The notes under the pieces were generated by a model. The model was not told the origin of the DNA and searched no databases. It was given only the letters and a program-made list of their open reading frames with translations. A program made the position numbers and the translations under genes. A stretch of DNA of 64,000 bases from NCBI RefSeq assembly GCF_002163875.1, contig NZ_CP019333.1, positions 2,720,864-2,784,863 on the forward strand, given 5' to 3'. Every line of letters starts with the position of its first letter. The stretch's first letter is position 1. Origin of the DNA: Gilvibacter sp. SZ-19. Its GTDB lineage: Bacteria > Bacteroidota > Bacteroidia > Flavobacteriales > Flavobacteriaceae. Below, one piece after another: positions 26,501-36,200 of the stretch.

Positions 26501-28176
26501 GCATTCAGGCTTGTATTGTCATGTCCCCACATTAGGTAGGACTCATCGGTTGTTAAGTTGTTGGTATTTTGGTTGTTTGTCGCTTCGATATTACTAATAC
26601 CCATGGTCACCATGGTATTAGGATTTACTGATTTAGATTGTTTTTGCATTAATCCAGCAGCGTCAGAACGACCCAAGCCGGCAATATCCCAGTTAAAGGC
26701 TCCGCCGTCCGAAGACTGATCCCAAATAAGGTTTCCGTTAGAATCAACATAGTCTTGAGACACGCCATTAACACCTAAAGTGATCCCGTATTTAACAGCC
26801 AAATAGCTTTGAATACGGTTACGGCTGTCTGTCATAGAACCATCTGTGTTCGTGGCAGAGTAGGTGATCACTTCTGTGATACGACCCCCAAAACTACCGT
26901 TCCAGTACTGACTGCGTCCTAGCCAATAACGGGTATTAGCAACTTCTGCAAAATCGGCAGCATCTGATTCGGATTCTGCAATTTCGATATTGTTGAAGTA
27001 CACCTGTTGACTTGTTGGAGCGCTGATATCGTTATGTCTGGCGTTGATGATGGCAACTTGGTTAAGATCTAGTGCAAAGTCCAGATCTCCTTTTCCGTAA
27101 CCATCGCCAGCACCCGTTGTGGTTCCGATACAGTAGGCAAAGTATTCCCCGGTAAAACGTTGTGTATAGGCTCCATATCCAAAACCAGTTACATCTTCGG
27201 CATAAGTATTTCCTGTTGGGTCCGTAGAAGTAAAGGTATCCAGCGGAATCATTCCATTGGTAATGTTCTGATCCGGAGTAACTACCATATAGATGTCATG
27301 GCTATAGAAACCACCGGTTCCTGCCATTTCATCCTTATTGTCCAAATAATCCATATCGCTTCCAGACAGGTTATTGTCATTGCTGAAAGACAAAACAGGA
27401 TTAAAATTAATATTGTTTGTGCTGTTGTCGTAATAGGTAGGAGCCTGGTAAGCTTCTAATACTTTGGCATCGTTTCCTTTACCATAATCCTCCCAGGTCA
27501 TTAGAGCAGTATTGTCTGCAATAGAACCTGTTCCGTCTACGCGGTCAGTTCTGAGCCACAATTCCAAATTACTGTCAATTCCTCCAGGACCTTCTGAGAT
27601 CGAATTGTAGGTAGTTCCGGTGATAGTTACATAGTCGATATGCATATCATCGGAGTTGGAGGAGGAGTTACTGCTAAAACGGAATTGTCCCGTAGCAGAA
27701 CTTGGGAAGGTGTGGTCGGTTTTAAAAATTGTAACGGTCTTGGCGTAGTCTATTCCGGGAAAACCACTTTGAAAGTCGGCAGACTTTCCCGCAACACTTC
27801 CCGCGACGAATCTTCCTATAACTGTCCATGAGGTACTATTGTTAGGACGGTACTCCACATCAAAAGTCTCATTAGTATCATATCCCCGGTTGTGGAATCG
27901 GAATGATACATCGACCTTGTCATATGCGTTTAAGGAAAAGGTTGGAGTCCTAATTTCTCCGTTACTGTTTTGAATTCTAAGGCTGTAGTTGTTTTCTGGG
28001 GCATAAAGAGCACTGTTCACTCTGGCGGCATTGGACGTAAGGGCCCAGCCGTCGGTTCCAGATTCAAAGGTCGCCTGATGGATTACGGTCTGCGCCGACA
28101 ATAGGGGCGTAAAGGTCAAGCAGATAATAAGCGTTACCCATGCAACGCTTCGGTTGATCGAAGTAGTTTTTTCCAT
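23587..28176 (-). CDS. Giant secreted LamG-domain protein with T9SS sorting domain (paralogue 1)
   Basis: 1529 residues. Signal peptide ends LLSAQ (about 29). Residues about 35-190 form a first beta-sandwich (GTDGWALTSNAARVNS, VDVSFRFHNRGYDTNETF), and about 195-470 hold a second carbohydrate-binding-like region (SNLELWLRTDRVDG). A LamG/concanavalin domain lies at about 668-832 (FTLSAWVKNDG, EWHHVAVTYDGTTARIYIDGVLD, GGIDEVRVWD). Then comes a region shared with both neighbours (YNYWSSPTS, VGNPFASALDA, PGQGFFVAADSNG) and a type A T9SS C-terminal domain (about 1450-1529; ITSVAVYNILGQFIG, ATGTYILKTTT). Probably exported through T9SS and attached to the cell surface; ligand unknown. Confidence 0.9.
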   Translation of the reverse strand: MEKTTSINRSVAWVTLIICLTFTPLLSAQTVIHQATFESGTDGWALTSNAARVNSALYAPENNYSLRIQNSNGEIRTPTFSLNAYDKVDVSFRFHNRGYDTNETFDVEYRPNNSTSWTVIGRFVAGSVAGKSADFQSGFPGIDYAKTVTIFKTDHTFPSSATGQFRFSSNSSSNSDDMHIDYVTITGTTYNSISEGPGGIDSNLELWLRTDRVDGTGSIADNTALMTWEDYGKGNDAKVLEAYQAPTYYDNSTNNINFNPVLSFSNDNNLSGSDMDYLDNKDEMAGTGGFYSHDIYMVVTPDQNITNGMIPLDTFTSTDPTGNTYAEDVTGFGYGAYTQRFTGEYFAYCIGTTTGAGDGYGKGDLDFALDLNQVAIINARHNDISAPTSQQVYFNNIEIAESESDAADFAEVANTRYWLGRSQYWNGSFGGRITEVITYSATNTDGSMTDSRNRIQSYLAVKYGITLGVNGVSQDYVDSNGNLIWDQSSDGGAFNWDIAGLGRSDAAGLMQKQSKSVNPNTMVTMGISNIEATNNQNTNNLTTDESYLMWGHDNTSLNAVAPIIVDMSAGVSGLTTIVEFTSVERTWKVVESGGDVPRVEVSVPEADLAATLNPPGEYLMFISDTPTFNPNSEYRIMRLNGANLETTYDFNGTKYITFGYAPENMYVRSVDFDGSVDYMDSDDFLDLDADFTLSAWVKNDGATNRDIISKRDASPMTEGYALRVNGSGAAQAVWTNSSGTLQVLNSSVSIPNDEWHHVAVTYDGTTARIYIDGVLDVSGPMDPPVSNNQHFLIAAADYQNPSNFWDGGIDEVRVWDTTLSQDQIRFIMNQEIIEHSDNTVTGSILPQNITKNEVAVIDWSQLMAYYPMTTYTFTNIKDESGNGNTAAIKNLDTVDFQTAPLPYETDQDGSWNDANTWMNNSVLYLPGATSIVDGVTTIDWTISRVNHDLTASDNTTVLGVFVDASAEILVDNNNKFEVSHYLDLDGFMDLQGESQLIQTQGSDLDPSSAGYIEIDQGGTADTYTYNYWSSPTSTISTSANNVTFSVNSMLRDGTDVNNPVNVNWIGGYNGMPTTPISLSDFWLFKYDNHPIGDYSSWQYLGPGGVLEAGQGYTMKGPGTGSVLDEQNYTFSGKPNNDQTGYDIQLNINGGNNYLVGNPFASALDAHDFIADNPHLDGTLYFWEHWGGGSHVLAEYQGGYAMYNLSGGVMATSHPDVSAAGVPTKTPGRYVAPGQGFFVAADSNGTIEFNNSQRNFVRSGSSSVFVFTDDTYALPSTPIGTSATYSLPDDSDLDPVDNRPKIRIGFDSPKMLHRQLLLTLDNNATLAYDRGYDGKVFDDLAEDLNWDIDGARYVIQGIPMLDGNSSVVLPLIAEIDESGEFTIGLDQAQNLGEKIIPYLRDKEFNIFTNLLEDTYTGTIDAGMHPNRFEIVLRRTPRNQDQDGTMKITETLVYAMHQKQAAQVNVIAKEADQTITSVAVYNILGQFIGQYNYSGNNPQESFSSAQMATGTYILKTTTNTGTYTVKVLIEK

Positions 28177-28233
28177 AAGCTAGTAGATTAAGCCACAGGT
28201 CGATTTGGGGTCTTCTGTAACATATTCTTGAAA

Positions 28234-28241
28234 CAAATCTA
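28234..28241 (-). promoter_or_regulatory. -7 promoter box for LamG paralogue 1
   Basis: Minus-strand TAGATTTG (TAnnTTTG) about 58 bp upstream of the ATG at 28176. No clear TTG at the -33 position was found, so it may need an activator. Confidence 0.45.
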
Positions 28242-28276
28242 TAAAAAAAACCTTTCGTTTTAACATTTTAACACTT

Positions 28277-28296
28277 AAAAAAGTGCATTTCATCGA
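28277..28296. repeat. 20-nt motif shared with 38165-38184
   Basis: The 20 bases starting AAAAAAGTGCATTTC are identical to 38165-38184. Both sites lie upstream of an exoprotein gene transcribed on the minus strand. At each site the motif forms the right arm of a small dyad (CACTT...AAGTG here). Confidence 0.65.
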
Positions 28297-28374
28297 AAAA
28301 ATGTGTTGATAAACGGTGTTTTTGTCCGTTTAAACCGTAAAAATTTAAGAGATTTCTTACATAGTGTATTTGGA

Positions 28375-28405
28375 TAAAAAAAGGGAGTCTCATTACAAGA
28401 CTCCC
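28375..28405 (-). terminator. Rho-independent terminator after the second LamG exoprotein gene
   Basis: Minus strand: stem AGACTCCC... (28398-28405 with 28383-28390), 7-nt loop, and a run of eight T. Lies about 40 bp beyond the stop at 28444. Confidence 0.85.
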
Positions 28406-28443
28406 CTTTTCGCTAGGAAAAACTACTTCTTTTGTCTTAGCTT

Positions 28444-31400
28444 TTATTTATCGATAATGATCTTTGTGGTTTGGATATCATTTTCTGTCTGAATGCGTAG
28501 CACATAAGTTCCTGTACTCAAATGAGCAGAAGGGAAGCTTACTTGAGTAGCATCACCCGCAAACTGATATGTTCCAACTTGCTGACCAAGGATCGAATAA
28601 ACCGTAACCTCACTAATGGTCATTTCTTGATCTTTGGCAAACACAGTCACTTCTTGAGCGATTTTACTGTGTAGTGCGCCTACAGTGGCAACTTGCTTAC
28701 TAGCTACCTGAGTATCTACCTGACGCTCACCTTTTCTAATGATGATCGCGAATCGGTTGTCATACACTCCAGGTTCGATAAGCGTAGTAAAGTAATCTGT
28801 TCTTAGATCCACGAAAGTATTGGTTAGTTTGTCGTGCAGGTAAGGAACGAGTTTCTCGCTCATAAACTCCGCAGCATCCAAGCCAATCTTCATTTCACCG
28901 TATTCTTCGATCTTCACATAAAGTGGTAAGCGTGTACTGGCTTCGCTATTGATAGGTGGTACTCCTTGTATTGCATAACGCGTATCGTTAATAAGCCAGT
29001 TCATATCTTCAATTTGCTCGTCAAAGACTTTACCGTCGTAACCTCTATCAAATCCTTTAGTGGTATTATCGTCAAAGGTTACTAAGAGCTGTCTGTGCAT
29101 GCCAATTGGTGAGTCAAATCCAACGCGGATCTTGGTTCTTGTATCCGGTGCATCGAATTGGGTATCATCTGGCTCGCCTGTGGTTTCAGCACCTGTTGTA
29201 CTTGGAGTAGCGTAGGTGTCGTCAGTGAACATGAATACAGAAGATCCACCCAGTTTAACGAAATTTCGTTGACTGTTGTTGAAGTTGATTGTACCATCGC
29301 TATCCGCAGCTACAAAGAAACCTTGCGCTACTGGTACATAACGCCCTGGAAGTTTTGTGGAAGCTCCTGCATCACTTACCATTGGGTGAGAAGTGGCTGC
29401 AACACCTCCAGAAAGGTTGTACATACCATATCCACCTTGGTATTCTGCCAAGAAGTGTGATCCGCCTCCAAAGTGTTCCCAGAAATATAGCGTACCGTCT
29501 AGATGCGGGTTGTCTGCGATAAAGTCATTGGCATCGAGAGCAGAAGGGAATGGGTTTCCTACCAAATAGTTTCTACCCGCGTTGATACTCAATTGAATTT
29601 CATGTCCCGTTTGGTCGTTATTCGGCTTTCCGGTAAAGGTGTAGTTTTGAATATCTGTAACACCTCCTGTACCTGATCCTTTCATTGTAAATCCTTGACC
29701 TACTTGGAAGTATTGGTATGGTCCAACAAACTCCCAAGCGTCATAATCACCGATAGCACCGTTCTCGAATCGGTAGATCCAACGAGCAGATAGGGAGATC
29801 GGAGATCCGCCTGATCCATCATAACCCCAAACCCAATTGATATTCAAAGGGGAACTCGGGTTACTACCATCGCGTAAACGATTGTTTACTTTGTAATCCC
29901 AGTTCAAAGTACTTGGAGTTAGTCTACCTACTGGAGAAGACCAATAGTTATAGGTATAAAGATCTGCCGTACCACCTTGGTCACGTTCCATATATCCTAT
30001 ACTAGTTACTTCTAGGTCACTACCAGCAGTTTGTACCAACTGGGAGTCTCCTTGAAGATCTAGGAATCCGTCTAATTCTAAGTAATGAGACACTTCTAGT
30101 TTGTTCTCGTTGTCCATCACAAGAGACGCGCTGCTGTCTATCATTGCAGCAAGCACAGTAGTGTTTACCGAGTTTGTAAGATTGTGATTGATGTCTACAA
30201 TATTCCACTCAATAAGTGTAGAACCATCTACGATAGAAGTTCCTTGTGGGTATTCTTGTACTGATTTGTTCACCCAAGTAGAAGCTGTATACCAATCACC
30301 ATCAGCATCGGTTTCGTAGGGAAGCGGAGCTGTTTGGAAATCTACAGTGTCTAGGTTTTTAATGGCCGCTACATTGTTGTTTCCTGAGCTATCGTTAATG
30401 TTGGTAAAGGTATATACGTTCATCGGGTAGTACACGATAAGTTCTGGCCAGTCAATTACTGCCACATCGTTCTTCGTGATACTTTGAGGAACAATGGTTC
30501 CGTTAACTGTGTTATCAGTGTGCTCTTCTAGTTCTTGATTCATCATATAACGAATCTGATCTACAGTAAGCGCACGATTCCAAATACGTACCTCATCAAT
30601 AGTACCATCAAAATGGTTTTGAGGGGACAAGTAGTTGGCGGCACCGATAAGTAAGTGCTGCGCGTTAGCTACTGGAGGCAACATTGCCTGATCGTTATCA
30701 AGTACTCCATCAATATATAGGTATGCTCTAGAACCGTCGTAGGTCAAAGCAACATGGTGCCATACATCAGCGTAATCTGTAATTATGGTATTCGATAAGA
30801 TCGATTGTGTAATTCCTAAATTGTTCTTCCACATAGCCTGTAGCGCACCAGTTGAGTGAATTCTAAGTGCATATCCTTGGGTATACGGAGAGGCATCACG
30901 CTTAGAGATAATGTCAACATCGGTATTACTTCCGTCTGACATGATCCATCCAGACATACTGAAAGCGCCGTTTACGTCGGCAATATCATCTGCATCCAAG
31001 TAATCGGCAGATCCGTCAAAATCAACAGAACGCTCATATACATACTGTGGCGCATAACCGAAAGTGATGTATTTGGTGCCGTCAAAATCATAAGTAGCTT
31101 CTAGGTTAGAACCGTTCAAAGTCATGATACGATACTCAGAAGTTGGGCTAAATGAAGGCGTGTTTGAAATAAACATCAGGTAGCTACCCGGCGGGGTCAG
31201 GGTAGCAGATAGTGATACTTCAGGAACTGAAACCGTCACTGTAGGTACGTTTCCACCAGACTCAACTACCTTCCATGTTCTAGAAACGGAAGTAAAGTCA
31301 ACAGGAGTGGAAAGGCCGGGAATACTGGCACTTAGATCGACATTAACGGCAGGTGCCGCTGCCATGCTTCCGCTGTCGTTGCCCCAAACTAAATATGATT

Positions 31401-33030
31401 CGTCAATAGGAATACTGTTGCTATTGTTGCTGTTTGTCGAAGTAATCTCGGTGATACCCATAGTCACTATAGTTCCACTGTTGATAGACTTCGATTGTTT
31501 TTGTTGCCAACCGGCAGCGTCACTACGACCAATTCCAGCGATATCGTAGTTGAAAGCAGCAGCATCTTCAGATTGATCCCAGATCACGTTACCGTTAGCG
31601 TCTACATAATCTTGAGAGACACCATTGATGCCAAGCGTGATCCCATATTTGATAGCCAAATAAGACTGAATACGGTTTCTGGCATCAGAAGCCGATCCGT
31701 CGGCATTGGTAGCAGAATAGGTGATAACCTCAGCAATGCGCCCACCGAAACTTCCGTTCCAGTATTGGCTACGTCCTATATAGTATTTTTGGTTAGAGAT
31801 CTCAGCAAAATCAGGAGCATCTGATTCGCTGTCTCCGATATTAATATTATTAAAGAATACATCTTGACCTGTAGCTCCAGAAGTAGCATTGTGTCTGGTG
31901 TTAACAATACCTACTTGATTTAAGTCTACATTAAAGGTAAGGTCTCCACGACCATACCCATTGCCCGGACCAGAGGTGGTACCAATACAGTATGCAAAGT
32001 ACTCATTGGTAAAACGGTTAGTATATGCCCCATAACCGAATCCAGTCACATCTTCTTGAGCTGTAGTACCTGTAGGATCCTTGCCTGTAAAGGTATCAAG
32101 GGGAATCATGGTATTGGTAATTGGCTCATCTGGTGTTACCACCACAAAGATGTCATGACTGTAAAAACCACCTGTTCCGGTCAATTCGTCACGTGCTGTT
32201 AGATAACCCATGTCTGAGCTGGAGGTAGCAGAAGAATTGCTAAACTCAATGACTGGATTAAAATTGATGTTGTCGGTTGTATTATTCTTATAGGTAGGCG
32301 CTTGTGTGCTTACCATAGTATTGGCATCATTTCCTTTACCGGTATCTTGCCATGTATTGATGTTCGAGTTATTTGCAATAACACCAGATCCATCTACCTT
32401 ATCGGCTTGCAACCATAACTCTAAGTTACTTGTTACACCACCAGGACCTGTAGAAATAGTATTAAAGGTAGTTCCGGTGATTGTGATCATATCTATGTGG
32501 ATCAAATCACTCGAATGATTGGCATTAGGTCTAAGTCTGAACTGACCCGTAGCTAATAATGGAAAGGTGTAATCTGTCGCAAAAATGCTAAAGATCTTTG
32601 TGTAGTCTACTGTAGATGGAGCATCGTGTTGAAAATCAGCATTTTTACTAGCGACAACACCAGAAGTATAGGTGTTCAGTACTTGCCATGAGCTGATTGC
32701 ATCTGGGCGATACTCAAGTATCAAGGTTTCTCCGGTATCAATACCTCGATTCACAAAGTGAAAACGGATATCGACCTTGTCATAAAAGGAAAGCGCAAGA
32801 CCAGGAGACACCATATTGGTGTTGTTTCTACTGAGCTGAATACTCCAGCTACCTTCGTAGGCGTATGAAGTACTATTAGCTCTTGTTCCTCCGGTGATTG
32901 TCCAGCCGTCGGTACCAGTCTCAAAACCGGTCTGATGTAAAACTGTTTGTGCTTGTGCGTTAGCTTGAAATAGGAACAGTATTCCTACAAATAAGAATCC
33001 TAAGATTCTGTTCGAAGTATTTGTTTTCAT
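28444..33030 (-). CDS. Giant secreted LamG-domain protein with T9SS sorting domain (paralogue 2)
   Basis: 1528 residues from the ATG at 33030, which gives a standard signal peptide ending QANAQA; an ATG at 33042 would add four residues. It is colinear along its full length with the neighbouring protein at 23587-28176: first sandwich domain, SNLELWLQADKVDG region, LamG domain at about 666-830 (FSMSGWIMSDGS, VWHHVALTYDGSRAYLYIDGVLD, DEVRIWNRALT), the YNYWSSPVG / VGNPFPSALDA region and a T9SS type A sorting domain (ISEVTVYSILGQQVG, LSTGTYVLRIQT). The pair arose by tandem duplication. Role inferred: surface adhesin or glycan-binding protein. Confidence 0.9.
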   Translation of the reverse strand: MKTNTSNRILGFLFVGILFLFQANAQAQTVLHQTGFETGTDGWTITGGTRANSTSYAYEGSWSIQLSRNNTNMVSPGLALSFYDKVDIRFHFVNRGIDTGETLILEYRPDAISSWQVLNTYTSGVVASKNADFQHDAPSTVDYTKIFSIFATDYTFPLLATGQFRLRPNANHSSDLIHIDMITITGTTFNTISTGPGGVTSNLELWLQADKVDGSGVIANNSNINTWQDTGKGNDANTMVSTQAPTYKNNTTDNINFNPVIEFSNSSATSSSDMGYLTARDELTGTGGFYSHDIFVVVTPDEPITNTMIPLDTFTGKDPTGTTAQEDVTGFGYGAYTNRFTNEYFAYCIGTTSGPGNGYGRGDLTFNVDLNQVGIVNTRHNATSGATGQDVFFNNINIGDSESDAPDFAEISNQKYYIGRSQYWNGSFGGRIAEVITYSATNADGSASDARNRIQSYLAIKYGITLGINGVSQDYVDANGNVIWDQSEDAAAFNYDIAGIGRSDAAGWQQKQSKSINSGTIVTMGITEITSTNSNNSNSIPIDESYLVWGNDSGSMAAAPAVNVDLSASIPGLSTPVDFTSVSRTWKVVESGGNVPTVTVSVPEVSLSATLTPPGSYLMFISNTPSFSPTSEYRIMTLNGSNLEATYDFDGTKYITFGYAPQYVYERSVDFDGSADYLDADDIADVNGAFSMSGWIMSDGSNTDVDIISKRDASPYTQGYALRIHSTGALQAMWKNNLGITQSILSNTIITDYADVWHHVALTYDGSRAYLYIDGVLDNDQAMLPPVANAQHLLIGAANYLSPQNHFDGTIDEVRIWNRALTVDQIRYMMNQELEEHTDNTVNGTIVPQSITKNDVAVIDWPELIVYYPMNVYTFTNINDSSGNNNVAAIKNLDTVDFQTAPLPYETDADGDWYTASTWVNKSVQEYPQGTSIVDGSTLIEWNIVDINHNLTNSVNTTVLAAMIDSSASLVMDNENKLEVSHYLELDGFLDLQGDSQLVQTAGSDLEVTSIGYMERDQGGTADLYTYNYWSSPVGRLTPSTLNWDYKVNNRLRDGSNPSSPLNINWVWGYDGSGGSPISLSARWIYRFENGAIGDYDAWEFVGPYQYFQVGQGFTMKGSGTGGVTDIQNYTFTGKPNNDQTGHEIQLSINAGRNYLVGNPFPSALDANDFIADNPHLDGTLYFWEHFGGGSHFLAEYQGGYGMYNLSGGVAATSHPMVSDAGASTKLPGRYVPVAQGFFVAADSDGTINFNNSQRNFVKLGGSSVFMFTDDTYATPSTTGAETTGEPDDTQFDAPDTRTKIRVGFDSPIGMHRQLLVTFDDNTTKGFDRGYDGKVFDEQIEDMNWLINDTRYAIQGVPPINSEASTRLPLYVKIEEYGEMKIGLDAAEFMSEKLVPYLHDKLTNTFVDLRTDYFTTLIEPGVYDNRFAIIIRKGERQVDTQVASKQVATVGALHSKIAQEVTVFAKDQEMTISEVTVYSILGQQVGTYQFAGDATQVSFPSAHLSTGTYVLRIQTENDIQTTKIIIDK

Positions 33031-33093
33031 TTCTGGGGGCATTTAAAATGAACATAATAAAGTGTGAGGTTAAGTTTATAATTGTTTGCGGTT

Positions 33094-33101
33094 CAAAAGT
33101 A
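33094..33101 (-). promoter_or_regulatory. -7 promoter box for LamG paralogue 2
   Basis: Minus-strand TACTTTTG (TAnnTTTG) about 64 bp upstream of the ATG, a distance close to that of the equivalent box of paralogue 1. An imperfect dyad rich in GGTTAAACCG lies just upstream (33112-33132). Confidence 0.45.
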
Positions 33102-33220
33102 TACAATTTGAACGGTTACGGTTAAACCGTTAATCAAGTAAATCATACACTTTGTCGAAAATATAGTGTATTTGACGGTTAAAATGGGTTTTAGGGAGCA
33201 AATACTGTAGGAATATAGTC

Positions 33221-33253
33221 ACAAAAAAAGCCTTCCACTTACAGGAAGGCTTT
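33221..33253 (-). terminator. Rho-independent terminator after the M14 peptidase gene
   Basis: Minus strand: 10-bp stem AAAGCCTTCC type (33244-33253 with 33227-33236), 7-nt loop, then a T-run. Lies 24 bp past the stop codon at 33277. Confidence 0.88.
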
Positions 33254-33276
33254 CTTAAAGTTTAAACTAGTGATAA

Positions 33277-36200
33277 TTAATTCTTGATCAGTCTTTTGAT
33301 CACTTCCTGGTTACTAGTCTGCAGTTTAACTAAATAGACTCCAGCCGGAAGTTGTCCTACAAAAATATCGCGTTGAGATTGTCCGTTCATATCTGCAGTG
33401 AAAACTACACGACCTTGAATGTCGATAAGGGTCACTGTTTCGATTACCTCATTGCTTGTATTCTGAATAGTGAAGGCAGAAGATGCAGGGTTAGGGTAGA
33501 GCAGTACGCTCGCATCGCTAAATCCTAGATCCTCAGTTCCAAGTAATTCATTCTTAAAGAACAGTTCAAAACGATCAGGGTAGTGTCCTTGATCTGCGGT
33601 AAAGGTATAATCACGCTCATTTAGATTTGTGATCACTCCAGTTTGAAGATCCTTTAGGTATACCGTGGCACCATTGATCTCGTTTCCTTCTAACTGTGCA
33701 ATGCTAATAGTATAAGCAGTGGTCTCTTCCAATAGTGTTCTAAAGCCCATAGGAACTTTAGTGTCTTCGGTAAAGGCTGCGCGTCCTTGAATTCCTAGTT
33801 CTAGATCGTCAACTGTAGAGAAAAGAGAAACATAGGTTCCGATTCTTTTACTGTCGTATCCAAGGTCAAAGCCATCTGTAGCTTCGCTCAAGAAAGCAAC
33901 CAAAGTAGTACTGGTAGACTCCGTATAAGATGCATTGTTCATTTGCAACCAAATGCGGTTCGGTCTTGCCGTAGCCTCTGGAGTACTCTTGAATCCGGTA
34001 TTGTTGCCAGTTACACGCATAGTATTAGAGAATACCGCATTAGCGTTACTGGTTGGTTTTACACCAAATCCTTGCCCTGATGGTACAAACTGATCAGGAA
34101 TGTTTCCTGGATCGGAAGCCGCAGCTATACCTCCAGAGGAGTTGTACTGAGAAATGTCTTCCATGCTGTAAGCAAGGTAACCAGGTCCTGCAGCTGGAGT
34201 GGTGTTCTGATTCCAGAAATACAATTCAGGAATATGTGGATTGTTGGCCAAGAACAGATCAGCATCGATTGCAGAAGCATAAGGATTACCAATTAAGTTG
34301 GCACTTTCTTCTGGAGATCCGTTATAGATCAATGATTTAGTCACCTGTCCGTTGTTCAATGTTCCTTGTGTATAATTTGCCGTGTAGGTTCCACCTGGTC
34401 CAGGACCAAATGGCACAACAATATAACCACGAGCTACATCTAGAGACTCAGATCCTGTTAATGGAATACGGTCGTTTCCGGTCTGATCCACAAAGTTGAT
34501 CGCGTCTCCAACAATTGCCGTTACTGCATCATTGGTGTCAAAGTTCGCGGTATTGTGGCCAAAAGCTCTAAAAGCACCAGAGAATGCAACGTCTCTTGTA
34601 GAAGTAGACATTGGGCTCGACATTACGCTAAACTCTCTGAATCCTAGGGTAGGAGTCGTTTTAGAAACTGTAATGCTTCCGTTGTTGGTAGCTGCAGAAG
34701 TATCGTCAGTTTGAACCACAGATCCTTCATGGGCTACAACAAGGTTTCCTCCGGTATCTACAGTGATATCTCCTGTGGAGCTGGCATAGGTTCCTGCAGC
34801 AACAGTAAGGGTAGCACCACTTTGTACCGTAATGGCACAAGCTTCAATGCTAGGAAGCGTATTCATATCATAATCTGAAGCAATAACAGCTTGTACGTTA
34901 GCCGTTGGCGTTCCATTGTCCCAGCTACCAGTCCAAGTAGTAGTAACACTACATACTTCTGTGGCATTAAGTACAAAGTTGTCTATTGCAATGTCTGAAG
35001 TAAAGTCTGTACCAGTAGTCGCGTTAAAACGAACACGGATCACTTTACCGTCGTAACTTAAGGCGCTAAGGTCTACATTCTCGGTAAGCCATGCAGCACC
35101 GTTAGATGTTTGCTGTTGTCCGGTGATGCTGGTAGCTTGTGACCAAGTGATACCACCATCCTCACTAACCTCTAAGGCTACAGTTCCCATAGCCGCACCG
35201 AACATGTGATAATCGAAAGCAATTGAAGCTCCGTAATGATTACTTAGGTCGATACATCCGCTCGTAAGAATTACGTTGGCATTGAATCCTAAATCAGAAG
35301 TAGAAGCCTCTGTATATAGATATTGTCCACCGTCTGGAGCAACAGGATCGTTCCCTTGACTTGGTCCAGTATTAGAACTAACAGTTCCACCAGTATTAAG
35401 CGTCCAGTCACCGTCGTCTCCAGCTTGCTCTTTAAATAGTCCACGTCCATTTTCCCAATCTTCTGTATAAGGGAAAGTGTTAACAAGATCAAAGTTACAC
35501 TGTACCTCTGTACTGGTGCGGATCACCTTAAAGTCGTCTATAAAGAATCCGTCAAAGTTGTAGCTGTAGTTTTCACCACGGTTGTTCGAGTCGTTAGAAT
35601 ATCTAAAACGAATCTGAACGCTATTGGAACCAAATAAAGAAGTATTTTCGCCTAAGCTGATTACTATCTCCTCCATTACCCATTGATCAAAGGTATCGCC
35701 ATCATAAACTAAGCCTGAACTTCCGCTCTGGTGGCCTTCGTCTGTTGTTCCTTTGGCATTGTGGTCGTTAGTAGAAGAGGTAGCTTCTGGTTTGGTGTAG
35801 CGTCCGCTAAGAGCTACCCAGTTCGTGCCATCTGTAGAACCTAATACTTCAACGTAGTCGAAGTTGCGTTCAATATCGTATTTAGTGTAATACTGGATCA
35901 CAGTCTCTCCCGCAGTTGAAATATCAAATGCAGCAGAGGTAAGCGTTCCGTTAGAATTGTTAACATAAGGAATGGTACTAGAGCTTCTTAAAGAACGAGT
36001 TCCAGTGAAACCGTCTAAAGAGGAGTTATTCCAAGCTCCGGTAGCTGTCCAGTTGGTTAGTCCATCTGTATCCGGGTTATCAGAGAAGATTACCGTTGGG
36101 TTGTATACTTTTTCAATTTCTGCCTCGTAGATCACGTTTCCGTCATCGTTGCGCAAAGAAACCGTATACGTGAAAGTGTCATCTGCCTGAATGTTCATAT

